Made by a program: the position numbers and the translations under genes. 64,000 nt of DNA from Platynereis dumerilii. Lineage: Eukaryota > Annelida > Polychaeta > Phyllodocida > Nereididae. The DNA is taken from NCBI GenBank assembly GCA_026936325.1, contig JAPTHN010000012.1, forward strand, positions 40,000,537-40,064,536, given 5' to 3'. This document shows positions 43,001-53,503 of this stretch, piece by piece. The notes under the pieces are model-generated. The model was not told the origin of the DNA, ran no database searches, and worked only from the letters and a program-made list of their open reading frames with translations. The number at the start of each line of letters is the position of its first letter. The first letter of the stretch is position 1.

Positions 43001-46000
43001 AGGTAGACATCACAGCTAGTCAGCCCATGGGCTGCCAGAACAAAAATACATCACGTAATCCATATGTTCACATTTTTCATTTCTCATAATAATCATTTTT
43101 AAGCAGATGATCTGCACTTATTTTGCAGAATACCAACAACTGAATTCCGACTGTGGTATTCTAGTCTGAAACTGCCATAATAACACCTTTCTTCAGAGAC
43201 GATTATGTTAATTTAAAGTCACTTTATTCAATTACCTCCTTGATGATAACCAGATGCCTCTCTATCTCAATTAGACAAGTTGTTGTAATTTTGTGATTCA
43301 TTAAGAGTCATTAGTTGAATTCGGATAAATTTGGTGTCATTCGCAGTGAAATTCATGCGAGAAATGTGACAAAAATACAGATAGACCCTACTTTATTCAA
43401 GTATCGCCTTGACGCTAACCAGACAGCCATGAATTTTAATAAGATTACATGCAGTAATTCTTATCATGTTACAGTCTGTCACTTTGACATAGAAAAAATG
43501 AGGACCAGTTCACTCAGAAAAAAATGCACTTTGTGACTCATGATAGCCGATGAAGTGTCATATATTCTCTACTTTCAACATGGGAAACATAGAGGCTGTT
43601 TGATTAGTCATGATCAAGAGTTTGCCATTTGATTCATCATAACTGGTTTTAGAGTGAAAATCAGATGTATGATCCTTTCGTTTGGCTGTCACCAACAAGC
43701 GGGATAAGTCTCCTTAAATCAAAATAATTATCTTTGAAAGTATTGGGTATGATCATTTTTTATCATCTGTATGATGACGCACGAAGTGCCATTTTCACAG
43801 TGCATCAGTCCACTCTTTTTCTATATCAAAGTGACAGACCGTAATAGCTGTCAGTCATTGGTTGAATTTGGATAAAATTTAATTTGGTGTCATTCGCAGT
43901 GACGTTTATATGAAAAATGTTGAAAAATATACAGTAGATAGAAATGAGATACAAGTATATATACTTTATAACCAGATGTCTACTTGTAGTAATGAGACTG
44001 TCATTTGTCAACAACTAAAAGTCATTGGTTGAATTTTGATAAATTTGGTGTCATTCGCAGTGAAACTAGCAAATTATACATTGCATGGAAATCAGTGTCA
44101 TTCGCAATGAAATTCAGCGAAGAAACTTGCAACAAAATTTGATGAATATTCAGTGAGGATATTGCAATACGCCTATACGGCCACTTGTATAAGTTGCATA
44201 GACTACTTAGCAGCTCTTAATAGTCGATTAGATTATTTTTATATACAGAGTGGGGCTGTAGCTTGTAGATTAAAATCAATTTGTGCAGAGGAGCGAATAC
44301 ATTAGGAGATCACGGAGCGTGACTTCGGACACCCCGTGTTCGCGATACCCTCTGGGGCGCTTGAGAGATCTCCGCCCCTCCAGATTTCAATTAAGTATGT
44401 CTAGGGGGAGATACAGTTTCCCCCCGCGGTTGCATCAAGTTTCTGTAATTGTCGAAACTTAGTTGCCCCTGCACCGAGACGAGTCATTATTCATCGGGGT
44501 TACAGACAAGGCCTTTCAGCGCACGGGTGAAAAAACCCCCCAACAATCGGAGAGATTTATCATAGAAAAATAGACTACACGTTGAAATTGATATTGTGGG
44601 AGCATATAAATATATATAAATATTAGTTGGAGAAGAAGAGGGAGGGGAAGGGAGGGGAAGGGAGAGGAGAGAGGGGAGAAGGGGAGAGAGGGGAGGAGAG
44701 AAGAAGCGAGGAGAGGAGAGAAGAGATTGGAGTGAGGAGATATGATGAGGAGATAAGAAAAAGGAGGAGATTGGAGGAGATAAGGCAAGGAAAATGGAAG
44801 CCGGAGATGTGAGATAGAAAGAGGAGAGCAGAGCAGAGCAGAGTAAAGAAGAGCAGAGGAGACGAGAGGAGAGGAGACAAGACGAGGCAAAGGATTATTG
44901 AAACAGCCATCCAACATAGGCCAAGGCCACAGTCAGGACCTGAATTCGAACCCTATAGACCTAGCGATTAGCAGCCCAGCATCTACCACTAGACCAGAAG
45001 GAAGACAACCGAAGAGAAGGGAAGGGAAGAGACAAGATGAGAGTGGGAAAAGGGGAGGAAAGGGGGAGGAAAGGGGAAGGAAAGGGGAAGGAAAGGGGAG
45101 AAAAAGGGAGGTGGGAGAAAAGGGGGGAAGGCGGGGAAAAGAGGGGGGAAAAGGGGGAGCGGGGAAAAGGGGGAAAGGGGGGGAAAGAAGGGACACAAAC
45201 AAGAAAGAAGAGGTGGGACGAGAAGAGCAGAAGCGAAAGGGAGGGGAAGAGAAGAGAAGGGAAGAGACAAGATCAGACGAGATAAGACGAGTCGTTACCA
45301 CCGTTGGTGTTGCCTTGGGTTCAACTGGTCACTGGACCAATGTTGGATGGAAATTTCAATCATCCTTGCCTCATTGCTCTGTCCTCCTCCCTTTCCAATT
45401 AGTAAGCCACAGTGTATAAATACAGGATGTAAAGCTCCAAGCATTCCATCCCAATATCAGAAATCTTACTGATGAAATTGAAAAAAAAAAACAATTTTCT
45501 TCTTGCATATATTTGTATTTTGACTCAATCACTTTATAATATTACCTTAACTGATCCAAATTCAAACTTCAATATTTCTTCAGAGTCATATCTCACCAAA
45601 TGGCCATGCATATAAGGTCAATCGTTTTGACTCCCCTGACTGGTCACATCCCCCCCCCTCCTCCATTCACAAAATGATTACAAAGTGACAACAAAGGACC
45701 TGGATGATTTGCACCCCTCACTTAACCCCTTATGAGGGTCTTTACCCCCTTGACATAGGTAAAGTCCCTTTTATTCACATTTTCTCACTTTCTATCACAG
45801 TTTAATCAACTCCATTGCGCTGCTATTGTCATGTTTTGGGACACACTGAGATTTTGATGGCAAACTGCTCTGTTGCTATGGGAACGTACATTTACCTCAA
45901 AATTGTTTCCATAGATCCATGTATGGCAACCAAAATTAATGATTTGATTTTGGTGGCATTGGTGCACAAACATGCAGCAGGTTTTGGATATATAGAGTAT

Positions 46001-49000
46001 TATCTCTATCTATTTCAAAAATAAGTAGTGGAAAGATTTGACTGCATTTTGACGGTCCAGTGGTGAAAATGGAAAATTTTGTCAAAGAGCTGTTGGCTGG
46101 ACAGGTGTGGCAGTTGTGCGCCATTCCAAATTTTTAAAAAAGAAAAAATCCGGCCGCAAGAGCAAATTTAAAAAAAAAAATACCTGGAGGACTGACAAAG
46201 TGACATGATAATTTTAATTTCGCCGCTGATTATTAGGGGAGCTTTAGCTGGGCACAGCTTCCCCTGTTTTATGATCACAGCAGCTCAGCTCCACCAAGCT
46301 CAAGCCCCTCCCCATTTCCATCACTGAAGTTGGACCTGAACTCAGTGAACTGTATACCTCTAGCAAGAATTGGATCTCACCAGTGTCCCCTTGGACCAGG
46401 CTGTTATCTTTAGATCTGTTAGAGATGCCATCAATAAAATTAATATCTTTTTCAATGGGATGAACAAATGGTTTATTTTTGATACATCGACACATAAATA
46501 TTTCTTTCGAATCTAAATAAATGACAAAAAAAAATCCTATGTAAACTGCATGTGACACTAAATTGGGCTCCGATAAGAAAATAACACTGCATATATCGGC
46601 TCAGACCATCTCAGAACGGAGGCCGGACAGTTACCAGTGTTGGAGGTCTCGAGACAGGCCTCGAGCATAAGGGAATACTTTAAAAGGTACCGCCCTAGAT
46701 GGAATGGTGCTGTACAGTGTAGGCCTATACTGGAATTGCAGGTCAGGTCCTGTCGCATGTTAGTCAGATGGTAAAAATAATTATAAAAGGATATTTTGCC
46801 AAAAAGAGATTTTGGAAAAGTAGATTTCTCAAGAATAACATTTTCGCTGACATTCATTCCAATGTCATATAACAGTGTTACATCCCAGTGGGCACACGAC
46901 GTAAACCCCGACGTTGCTAATTGGTGGAGGGCTGGTCTGTTGGTCACGTAGATATGTATGGTAGAGATTATGTCGCCCCAACGTGAACACGACGTCGGGG
47001 TTTTTTTACAACATTGCCACAACGTCGCAAGCCAACGTCAAACTCGTGACATTGCTTCACAATGTTGTAAAACGTCGCCTCAACGTTATATGCTAACGTC
47101 ATATCTTTGATGTTGCTTCACAACGTTGTGACAACATAATTCCAACCATACAATTCCACGTCATTTGACGAAAAGCGTGACGTCGTTGCTACGGTGCTGC
47201 AACGTCGATGTGCCCATGGGGATGCCACGAGGCAGGCCTCAAGGACGAGGCTGGTCCAGAGACTTCCAACACTGGCCCAAAGATACCTGAGACAGAGGCA
47301 AGGCCAAGGATCGGGCTTCTGAGACCAAGACAAAGGCCGAGGCCATCAAAATATATGGCCCCATTTCGATGGCCTCTGTCGCGGCGACTCCAACGCTGTC
47401 ATGTGATGTATCATGTTAATTATGCCACTCAGCTTTGGTCAATCAGTCAAATGGAGATGTTAAGCCTTTTAAAAATTCCTTTTTGCGTTGGAATTATCTT
47501 TTTATTTATCTATAGATGTTTTTTCTTTGTCATACTGTAATTATTAGACCAGGTGTCCATGAATTTGAAATAGATATGAAAGAAAACACTTTCAAATATC
47601 CATATAATAGAAAGAGCAAGAAAATATATAAATGTGTATGTATTTTGACATTAACAAAAAATAAGAAAAATAGCCACAGACAGTTATACATATTCTCAAG
47701 TTCCCAGGATATCATAATTTATCAGGAAACTTAAATGTTATCTTAGTAATCACATCAAATATCAGGTAAGTTTACTGTTAGTGTAAAAAGTACACTATTA
47801 GTTGAGCTTGGAGATCAAAAGATCCAAAATTAATCTTTTTAGTAAACAGAAATAAGGAGTATTAAAGATTGAATAGGTAGAAATCGTGCTCTTGCATAAA
47901 TTTGGGAATATTTGGGAACTTCTGATTGCTTTGAGATTATAACAGTTAGATGTGAAAAATTCCGGGTGAATTCTCAGCCGACAGCTCACAGACTCCCACA
48001 GACAAGAAAGATTTAGAAATGGACAGGATCTTGAGAAGTAGAAAGGAGGAGAAAGGAGAAAAGGTAGAGAGGGTGGGGGTGAAGGGAGTGAAGGGGGCGA
48101 ATTAGACAGAGAGTAGGCCTAAGAGAAGAGTTGAAAAATGAAGGTAGGGGGGTGCTTCTTTCTTAAATATCTTTCTTAAATAAGGGCATGGCAGAAAGAG
48201 GTAGAGAGAGAGACGGGATTGGGAGGGGGGAGAAGAATTTGCAAAGGACAGAATCTTGGTGAGGAGAAAGGAGGAGAAAGGAGAAGAAAGGAGGAGAAAG
48301 GAGGAAAAAATGCAGAGGAGAGTTGGGTTGTCGAAAAATGAATGAGAGTGGGGGGGGGGCTTCTTTCTTAAATATATTTTTCAAAAAAGTTCATGGCAAG
48401 ATTTAGAAAAATGAAAGAAATACTGGCGAGGAATATGGGGGGGGGGGGGCAGGAGAGGTAGAGAGAGGTAGAGACAGCGGAGAAGTTGAAAAATGGAAGG
48501 GGGGGGGCTTCTTTCTTAAATATCTTTCTCAAATATGTATATGGCAGGAAGAAGAGGCGGAAAGGGAGTGGGGGATCATGGAGAAACAAAGAGAGGCTCA
48601 GACGGGTTGTGAATCAGTCCTTTCGCTTATATATTTTTCTTTGGCAGTGGCGGATCCCAACAGGGTATACAGGGCGAGTTTCGGCATTCGCAGGCTCTCG
48701 TACACGCAGGTGTGGTTTCGGCATTCGCCGGCCCGCGCCCCGCATTGCTCCGTTTTTCCTCAAAATATTATTTCTATCGCAGTGTTCTAGGGGGGCCCGC
48801 TCGCTCTAGGACCCCCCTTGCTCTCTGAATCACTCCACTGAATACAAACCAGAGAAAACCTGCTCTGAAATATTGTGAACATTTTCAATCATATTTTTAT
48901 TTGCCTCATGAAAGTAACATTGCACCAGTACCCCCCCCCCCGCCCATAAATAGATCACTATTTTTCTTCAAAAAGGAAGACGGGGGGGAGGGTTATTTCA

Positions 49001-50395
49001 AAGAAGAGAAGACTTCTGGCGAAATATTCATATTTCAAGCTTTGATTTGATAGCTCAATCAATCAATTTATCTATCAACCTATCAACCTATCAACCTATC
49101 TATCTATCTATCCATCTATCCATCTATCTATCTATCTATCTGTCTATCTATCTATCTGCGATACTATCTATCTATTCTCTTCCTTAGGCATACCCCCCCC
49201 CCAAAAGCGTTTTATAAATATCTTAGATTAAATTTACTATGACATATCACTGCAAATCTATCTATCTATCTATATATCTATCTCTTTCTATCTTACTATC
49301 TATAGAGACAGGTGTTACAGTAGGGATGTGTATAATGTCAAAAAGACTGTAATATCATGGTCAAGAATCCCATTTTAAATCATGACGATTTTGCTGGACT
49401 TTTTTTGTAGCTTTAAGTAATTTGAATTTGGCTTTTGAGTTAGAAACTGTCATGTTATGTTAAAGTTGACAGGTTAATTGGAAGTTTAAATATCTCCATT
49501 AACCAAATCCGTGTTGATATCCCACCAAGATCCGGAAAGTAATATTAAATAAATCTTAAAGAATTCCACAGCTTCTTGCTAAAATGCATTCAGATTTCTT
49601 TTCAGAAGTCAAAAGTCTTTAATTAACTTGTCAGAGTTGTGAATTGGGGTCTGAATGGCAGTTTTGAGGGGTGGGGATCGATAAAAACGTTTTAAAAACA
49701 AGCGGTCGTCCACAAAAACTCATTATTAGCAAAACGATCATTTCGTTAAGGACAGTTGATTGAAAGGTGATTAAAAGACCCATGGAGTTAAATAGGAGGT
49801 AAAATGCGGCCCTTTGGAAGTTCAGGCTAGCTCAAACACAGCTCAAAATCAGCAAATTCCACAAATTTTATGTGGTCACGGCCCTTTGTTAGACCGGTGA
49901 TTTGTGGTGAATCTTGCGGGGAAATCCTCCCTGGTGCTCAACTGTCCCCGATAGCATTACGGTCTTCTCTGCATGAGCTGTTCCTGTCAATTGGCAGCTA
50001 TCTCGCGTGTGTAATAACTGAACATATAATTAGATGGGTCTCAGACGCTCTCAGATCTCAGCAAAAGTAATAAAATGAAGCTTAAACGTCCACATTCCAC
50101 TCTTATAGACAGTTCTTGGAGAAATATAACTTCAGAATAGATAGATAGTGAAAATAATGTCTTTATGATTTTTGAAAGAGACTTCTTTTAAAAGAATATT
50201 TTAGTTTTCTGAATGAAATGTTGCGCAAAAATCACCACTTACACTAATCCATAATATATCTATCTATCTGGCTATCTGTCTATCCATCTATCAGGCAATC
50301 TATGTCTGGCAATCTGTCTGTCTACTAGGCCTATCTATCTACTATCTATATCTATATCTATCCGTCTATCTGGCTATCTATATAGTATCTATCTG

Positions 50396-50426
<31 letters not shown>

Positions 50427-50467
50427 GTCTGTCCATCTATCTGTCTATCCATCAGTCTATCCATCTC

Positions 50468-50500
<33 letters not shown>

Positions 50501-53462
50501 AAATTTACCCATCGATCTATATATCTAATCTATCTATCTATCCATCTATCTATCTCTTCTGACCTGCCGTATACTGTCTATACCCACTAAACTACTCTTC
50601 CTTAGGCATACCCCCAACATTTTATAAATATCTTAGATTAAATTTACTGTGATATATCACTGCAAATAGCAGTAACATTATATCGGTGAAGTGACACAGT
50701 GTTTAAGGGATTTTGTCTGTTGCCACAATAAATTATGGGCCAAACCGTTTTACCCAATAATTATCCTCTGCTGTTTGACATTTCTTCCTTCTCTGTTACA
50801 AAAATAAGCCCCCCCCCCTCCCTCCCTTCTTTCTTCCAAACTGAACAAGTGAAGTATTATTGAATTTGATAAAAAGAGCAAGAATAGGCAATTTTTATAT
50901 GTAATAAAAGACTCTCATCACCCTACATGTGCACAATGTTGCTAATAGGTGAAAACAATGTTGCTAATGGTAGCTGTTAAGAGACTCTCACTACCCAACA
51001 TGTACATAATGTTGCGAATAGGGGAACATACTGTTGCTAATAGGTGAACACAAAGAAGCTGCGAAGGGTGACTTCTAAGAGACTCTCATCCTCAACATGC
51101 ACACAATGTTGCTAATATGTGAACACAATGTTGCAAATGTGGCTGCTGAGAGAATCTCATCACCCAACATACACACAATGTTGCTAATAGGTGAACACAA
51201 TGTTGCTAATTGGTGGCTGCTAAGAGACTCTCATCACCCAACATGCACACAATGTTGCTAATAGGTGAACACAATGTTGCTAATTGGTGGCTGCTAAGAG
51301 ACTCTCATCATCCAAAATGCGCACAAAGTTGCTAATAGGTGAACACAATGTTGCTGATTGGTGGTGGATTCACCCGTTGTCATGTAGAAATGAAATGTAT
51401 GGTACAAATGAATGTGTTGTCACAATGTGAGCACAATGTGGAGATTAAAAAAAAAACGAGATAAGGCTTAATCTCAGAGAACATCATCACCCAAGGGGCA
51501 CATAATGTATCAACACAATGTTGCTAATTGTTGTGATTGGTGGTGAGTTTGTCGGTTGTCACATAGAAATGAAATGTATGGTATGTATACAAACTGCATT
51601 GCCACAATATTGATATTTTTGCAACATTGTCATATCTTGATGTTGCTTCACAATGTTTTGATAAAGTCATTCCTACCATACGATTTTATGTAATTCATTC
51701 CAACATTTCGATGTTGTCACAACGGCGCTGTAACATTGAAACGCCTGATCTGAGAGAAGCACGTTATTCATAATTTACTCATTCATAGATGGATGGATGG
51801 ATGGATGGATGGATGGATTGATCGTGGATGATTGAAGCTATATGTCCTGTATTTATGCACTTGGCATACCAATCAGAACAGTAGAATTAAGGACAATGCC
51901 ATGAGGTGAAGGATGATTGAAACTGCTGTCTAACTCAGGTGTTTATCATACTCGAAATATAGATACAACTTCATTTTGAATTTTTGAAATTGTGATGCAT
52001 TTAAAGTTGACATATTTGAACAGTGCAAATCTAAATTGGATTAATTTAATGATAACAAAATTGATAGATACATTGTAATAATCAAGTGATATAGAGTTAG
52101 GTCTTTCTGGGAAGTAACAGAGATTGCCAATCAGTGGCATACAGGGGTGTCATATTTGTATCAATTTGATTCAATTTATGAAGCTTCCATACTATAGGTG
52201 ACCAAGTTATCAAGTTGCCATATATATTTTTTATTATTTGACACTTTCACAAATTTGTGGAGGTGTAAAAACGAGCAAGTACGAGTTTGTCGACATGAAA
52301 AAACGAGCATAGGTTCTCGGCCTACTTTGGCTGCATGGGTTTGAACCCCGGATGAGGAACCCAAAAATTTCAGTGTACCTTCATGAGCAAAATCCCAGCT
52401 GGATTTCGGTGGAGGAGACTTTAAATTGGCGGCCTCTTGTATCAGTGTCTGTCCTGGGCAAGAAAAGATCCCTCACGTGGGGTAAATGTTTAACATGTTG
52501 AGGACTCCCGCTCTCTCTCTCATCTCGTCAATCAACCCTCGTGAGCGCCCACAACTGGGCTTAGAGGGCTGCACCTACCATATCTATCTATCTGTCTATC
52601 TATCTATCTATCTATCTATTTGCGATTGCAGTGTAGTGAACAGAATGTAATACTGTCCTATCCCTGGGCTATATCTGTCCAGGAAAGCAAAACCCATCAA
52701 AATGATAAACAATTAATAAACAATTAACTTGTAGCAGGATGTGATTAATTTGTTGTTCAGCTGTCACAATCAAATCTGTGCCACAAAAAAAGCATGCATG
52801 CCGAAATGCAGTCAAATTCCGTAAGTTTTGGAAGATTAAAGCACACATATTGTATAATACAAAACGTGTGCCATACGTATCTTCTCACACATTCATTTAA
52901 ACGATTTCATATAAGTATAGGCCTATAGGCCTAAAAAGATATTAAATATAATAAAGTTGCAAATCTGAACCAAAACATAACTAACAATGTCAATAATCAA
53001 CCAGAAATTTAATTTTTGTTAAATTTAATTTTAGAATTTCGATTTTAAAGTTCTAAAATTTCAAATAAAATTCTAGCAAATCTTAAAGTCAAAAAATTTG
53101 ATATTTCAATTATTAAACTTTTAAATACAACCTTATTTCGGGGTCAACAATGGCAGTTGGTGAAATAATAAATGTTGTTGAACATTATGAGTAAAGAAAT
53201 CACAGTTTTCTCTTATTCTGTCTCTCTTATTAAATAAGCCTAACTTATAACTTCAGGAAAAGACAGATTGAAATATTGAAAATAAATTATTAGGCCTATA
53301 TATTATGAAATAATGGCCCTGCCAGATCCATGCCCACAACACATTTTAAGCAGACAGGTAAACTTCAAAGAGCAATGTCGGCAAGATCAAAGGGGCTTAC
53401 CTGTGGGTCATCAAAGCAGCCAGACATAGCCAGAGTAAAATCCATGACGTCATCACTGTCAT
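33713..53462 (-). CDS. Wnt10: Wnt10, secreted Wnt ligand (complete, six exons, 357 aa)
   Basis: Coding exons (minus): 53462-53401, 36994-36878, 36439-36291, 35788-35526, 35118-34972, 34048-33713. All junctions are GT-AG and phase-consistent (1074 nt). [20 protein letters not shown] is the signal peptide; TAG lies in frame upstream and no earlier ATG. Wnt10-specific segments are [48 protein letters not shown] and RHNNKVGR. Exon 5 has [10 protein letters not shown], with the serine that Porcupine acylates, and exon 6 the Cys-rich end with [25 protein letters not shown] and the WRAAPQF segment also fit Wnt10 rather than Wnt4 or Wnt6. It acts outside the cell on Frizzled/LRP receptors. Intron 1 is 16.4 kb and full of MITEs, SINEs and microsatellites. 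Wnt6, often a neighbour, is not in the window. Confidence 0.95.
34972..35118 (-). CDS. Wnt10: Wnt10 exon 5 (acylation site)
   Basis: 147 nt, 49 codons, symmetric phase 0; acceptor TTTATTCCAG, donor CAG|GTAAAA. Contains [20 protein letters not shown]. Confidence 0.95.
35526..35788 (-). CDS. Wnt10: Wnt10 exon 4
   Basis: 263 nt; acceptor TTTTCAACAG, donor ATG|GTAAGA. Encodes [14 protein letters not shown] through RHNNKVGRM; phase 1 to 0. Confidence 0.95.
36291..36439 (-). CDS. Wnt10: Wnt10 exon 3
   Basis: 149 nt; acceptor CTCTACAG, donor AAGAG|GTAATA. Encodes [20 protein letters not shown] through SSPFLARG; phase 2 to 1. Confidence 0.95.
36878..36994 (-). CDS. Wnt10: Wnt10 exon 2
   Basis: 117 nt; acceptor GTTTCAG, donor GTCAGT. 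Encodes [19 protein letters not shown] and the following [10 protein letters not shown]; phase 2 to 2. Confidence 0.93.
37660..38436. mobile_element. Foldback transposon with arms of about 275 bp (Wnt10 intron 1)
   Basis: The left arm (37,660-37,935) and right arm (38,160-38,436) are inverted repeats through TTACAGTC, CATATTTACGTGGAATCTC, CAAGCTGTGATGTCATTT and GAATCCACCAAAACTGAG. A loop of about 225 bp separates them. A lone arm lies at 42,760-43,060. Confidence 0.8.
39010..39331. mobile_element. MITE of the CACTCTTAA family (uninterrupted copy)
   Basis: 322 bp matching 12,429-13,659 without the inserted transposon. The ends are AATCTCAACAAAAAGG and CATTAAGAGTG. It shows the empty site for copy A. 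Confidence 0.7.
39334..40278 (+). mobile_element. Degenerate Tc1/mariner-type transposon with transposase remnants, TA target duplication
   Basis: Ends CAGGGTGTCTACAGAAAAAG and complement, TA on both sides. Inside, [15 protein letters not shown] (39,547) is the first catalytic Asp region, and [16 protein letters not shown] (39,864) and [16 protein letters not shown] (39,935) are the later ones. Compared with family consensus (QDGAPAHTA, PDLNPLDYYVW) the second and third acidic positions are altered and frames are broken, so it is dead. It inserted at the very end of the preceding MITE. Confidence 0.75.
40340..40860 (+). mobile_element. SINE family 2 copy split by a hAT-like MITE
   Basis: CCATGGAACATTCAATGGAG to TTCTATGCTAAAT on the left and CAACTGAAAGACCCTGG to TCATCATCATACGG on the right are contiguous in the copy at 21,478-21,610. 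Confidence 0.7.
40404..40787. mobile_element. hAT-like MITE, TAGGGRTGGACATC ends, 8-bp target duplication
   Basis: 384 bp with ends TAGGGATGGACATCGTTT and GATGTCCACCCCTA, flanked by CTAAATCA (40,396-40,403) and CTTAATCA (40,788-40,795), one mismatch. Eight bases is the hAT signature. It is rich in ATCGATA-like motifs inside. Confidence 0.75.
41343..41782. mobile_element. MITE, GTAGGTGAAACGGGTGATGTT arms, TA flanks
   Basis: CAGTCCCGCCTGTAAGTAGG at the left pairs imperfectly with the complement of CCTACGGACGGCAGTG at the right. AAACGGGTGATGTT is present in both arms. No ORF. Confidence 0.65.
42760..43060. mobile_element. Single arm of the foldback transposon
   Basis: TTACAATCCTCATCATATTT, GATGTCATTTAAACTGGGTC and GTAGCCAATGTGAATCCGCC match one arm of 37,660-38,436; the other arm is absent. 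Confidence 0.65.
43195..44140. repeat. Tandem repeat of about 165-190 bp, interrupted by a MITE
   Basis: GTCATTNGTTGAATTNGGAT and AATTTGGTGTCATTCGCAGTG recur at 43,300, 43,855 and 44,020, with a shorter echo at 44,090. ACCAGATG and GAGAC-containing spacers are shared. Confidence 0.65.
43472..43841. mobile_element. MITE, CAGTCTGTCACTTTGA ends, copy 1
   Basis: 370 bp, ends CAGTCTGTCACTTTG / CAAAGTGACAGACCG with TA on both sides. It shares CAAGCGGGATAAGTCTCCTT and TGAAAATCAGATG with two further copies at 56,232 and 57,902. Confidence 0.8.
44285..44530. other. GC-rich block with hairpin potential, unexplained
   Basis: Much more GC-rich than its surroundings. GGAGATC (44,310) can pair with GATCTCC (44,367), enclosing GACACCCCGTGTTC, itself a small hairpin. 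GGGGGAGATACAGTTTCCCCC (44,405) is another stem. No match to tRNA, U-snRNA or vault RNA features that I know. Confidence 0.3.
44620..44885. repeat. Polypurine (GGAGA)n tract, left
   Basis: About 265 bp almost wholly A and G on the + strand, with short GGAGAG/GGGAGA units. Open frames on both strands here are low-complexity by-products. Confidence 0.8.
44886..45005 (-). mobile_element. SINE family 1 head, minus strand, between polypurine tracts
   Basis: Minus strand: TCTAGTGGTAGATGCTGGGC (A box), GGGTTCGAATTC (B box), then GGCCTATGTTGGATGGC. Confidence 0.6.
45006..45290. repeat. Polypurine (GGGGAAA)n tract, right
   Basis: About 285 bp of A/G on the + strand (GGGGAAGGAAA, GGGGGAAAAG runs). With the left tract it makes a purine-biased block of more than 500 bp. 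Confidence 0.8.
45291..45455 (+). mobile_element. SINE family 1 tail
   Basis: GGTCACTGGACCAATGTTGG, AATCATCCTTGCCTCATTGC, ATAAATACAGGATGTAAAGC and CATTCCATCC match the 3' two-thirds of the copy at 23,829-24,012. Confidence 0.6.
45456..46883. other. No assignable gene (Wnt10 intron 1)
   Basis: Unique-looking intronic DNA with short frames only. A GAGGTCTCGAGACAGGCCTC segment near 46,645 has a relative in inverted context near 47,230-47,265. Confidence 0.3.
46884..47220. mobile_element. MITE, CCCAGTGGGCACACGACG ends, rich in AACGTCG
   Basis: The left end CCCAGTGGGCACACGACG pairs with CGTCGATGTGCCCATGGG at the right. The interior is full of AACGTCG/CAACGTT motifs. An expanded, decayed relative occupies 50,925-51,745. 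Confidence 0.7.
48060..48560. repeat. Purine-rich tandem repeat, three units of about 170 bp
   Basis: GGGGGGGCTTCTTTCTTAAA followed by TATCTTTCTTAAAT and CATGGCAGAAAGAGG recurs at about 48,150, 48,350 and 48,500. Each unit has a G-run of 7-10 and GGAGAAAGGAGAA stretches. Confidence 0.7.
48645..48840. mobile_element. Fragment with a CAGTGGCGGATCCC end
   Basis: CAGTGGCGGATCCCAACAGG is a hAT-type MITE end as at 12,123. Inside, GTTTCGGCATTCGC occurs twice (48,679; 48,716). The partner end is unclear. Confidence 0.35.
49066..49310. repeat. ATCT microsatellites (two arrays)
   Basis: (ATCT)n with ATCC and GTCT variants at 49,087-49,160 and 49,255-49,305. The separating 90 bp (CTTCCTTAGGCATACCCCC, TTTTATAAATATCTTAGATT) recurs at 50,600-50,660. 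Confidence 0.8.
50255..50560. repeat. ATCT/GTCT microsatellite
   Basis: About 300 bp of imperfect (TATC)n with TGTC and CATC variants. From 49,311 to 50,254 I see no gene. Confidence 0.85.
50925..51745. repeat. Tandemly expanded relative of the CCCAGTGGGCAC MITE
   Basis: Five to six units of about 75 bp: ACACAATGTTGCTAATAGGTG, TTGCTAATTGGTGGCTGCTAAG, AGACTCTCATCACCCAACATG. The right part (GATGTTGCTTCACAATGTTT, CAACGGCGCTGTAACATTG) parallels 47,090-47,205. Confidence 0.7.
51785..51945 (-). mobile_element. SINE family 1 fragment with ATCC tail
   Basis: Minus strand: GACAGCAGTTTCAATCATCC, CCTTCACCTCATGGCATTG, AAATACAGGACATATAGC and then a (CATC)n tail. The tRNA head is lost. Confidence 0.6.
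52250..52620 (+). mobile_element. SINE family 3 with TATC tail
   Basis: The head includes the B-box-like GGGTTTGAACCCCGG. The body is as at 24,275; the tail CACCTACCATATCTATCTAT runs into (TATC)n. Confidence 0.7.
53401..53462 (-). CDS. Wnt10: Wnt10 exon 1 (signal peptide)
   Basis: 62 nt, donor CACAG|GTAAGC, leaves phase 2. Encodes [20 protein letters not shown]. Confidence 0.88.
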
Positions 53463-53503
53463 TATGACGTAATAACCATTAAGTCGACCAATTTCTGACG
53501 TCC
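53445..53503. promoter_or_regulatory. Three CRE-like TGACGT boxes at the Wnt10 start
   Basis: A perfect palindrome TGACGTCA at 53,445-53,452 (inside the first codons), TGACGTAA at 53,465 and TGACGTCC at 53,496. These are consensus CREB/ATF sites by sequence. Function is inferred; no transcription start is mapped. Confidence 0.35.

Noticed and set aside
44285-44530. U-snRNA or vault RNA gene
   Set aside because: No Sm site, 5' splice-pairing or box motifs could be matched.
44516-45301. Long frames of SLPFSS / GEERGRK type on both strands
   Set aside because: Low-complexity translation of polypurine tracts.
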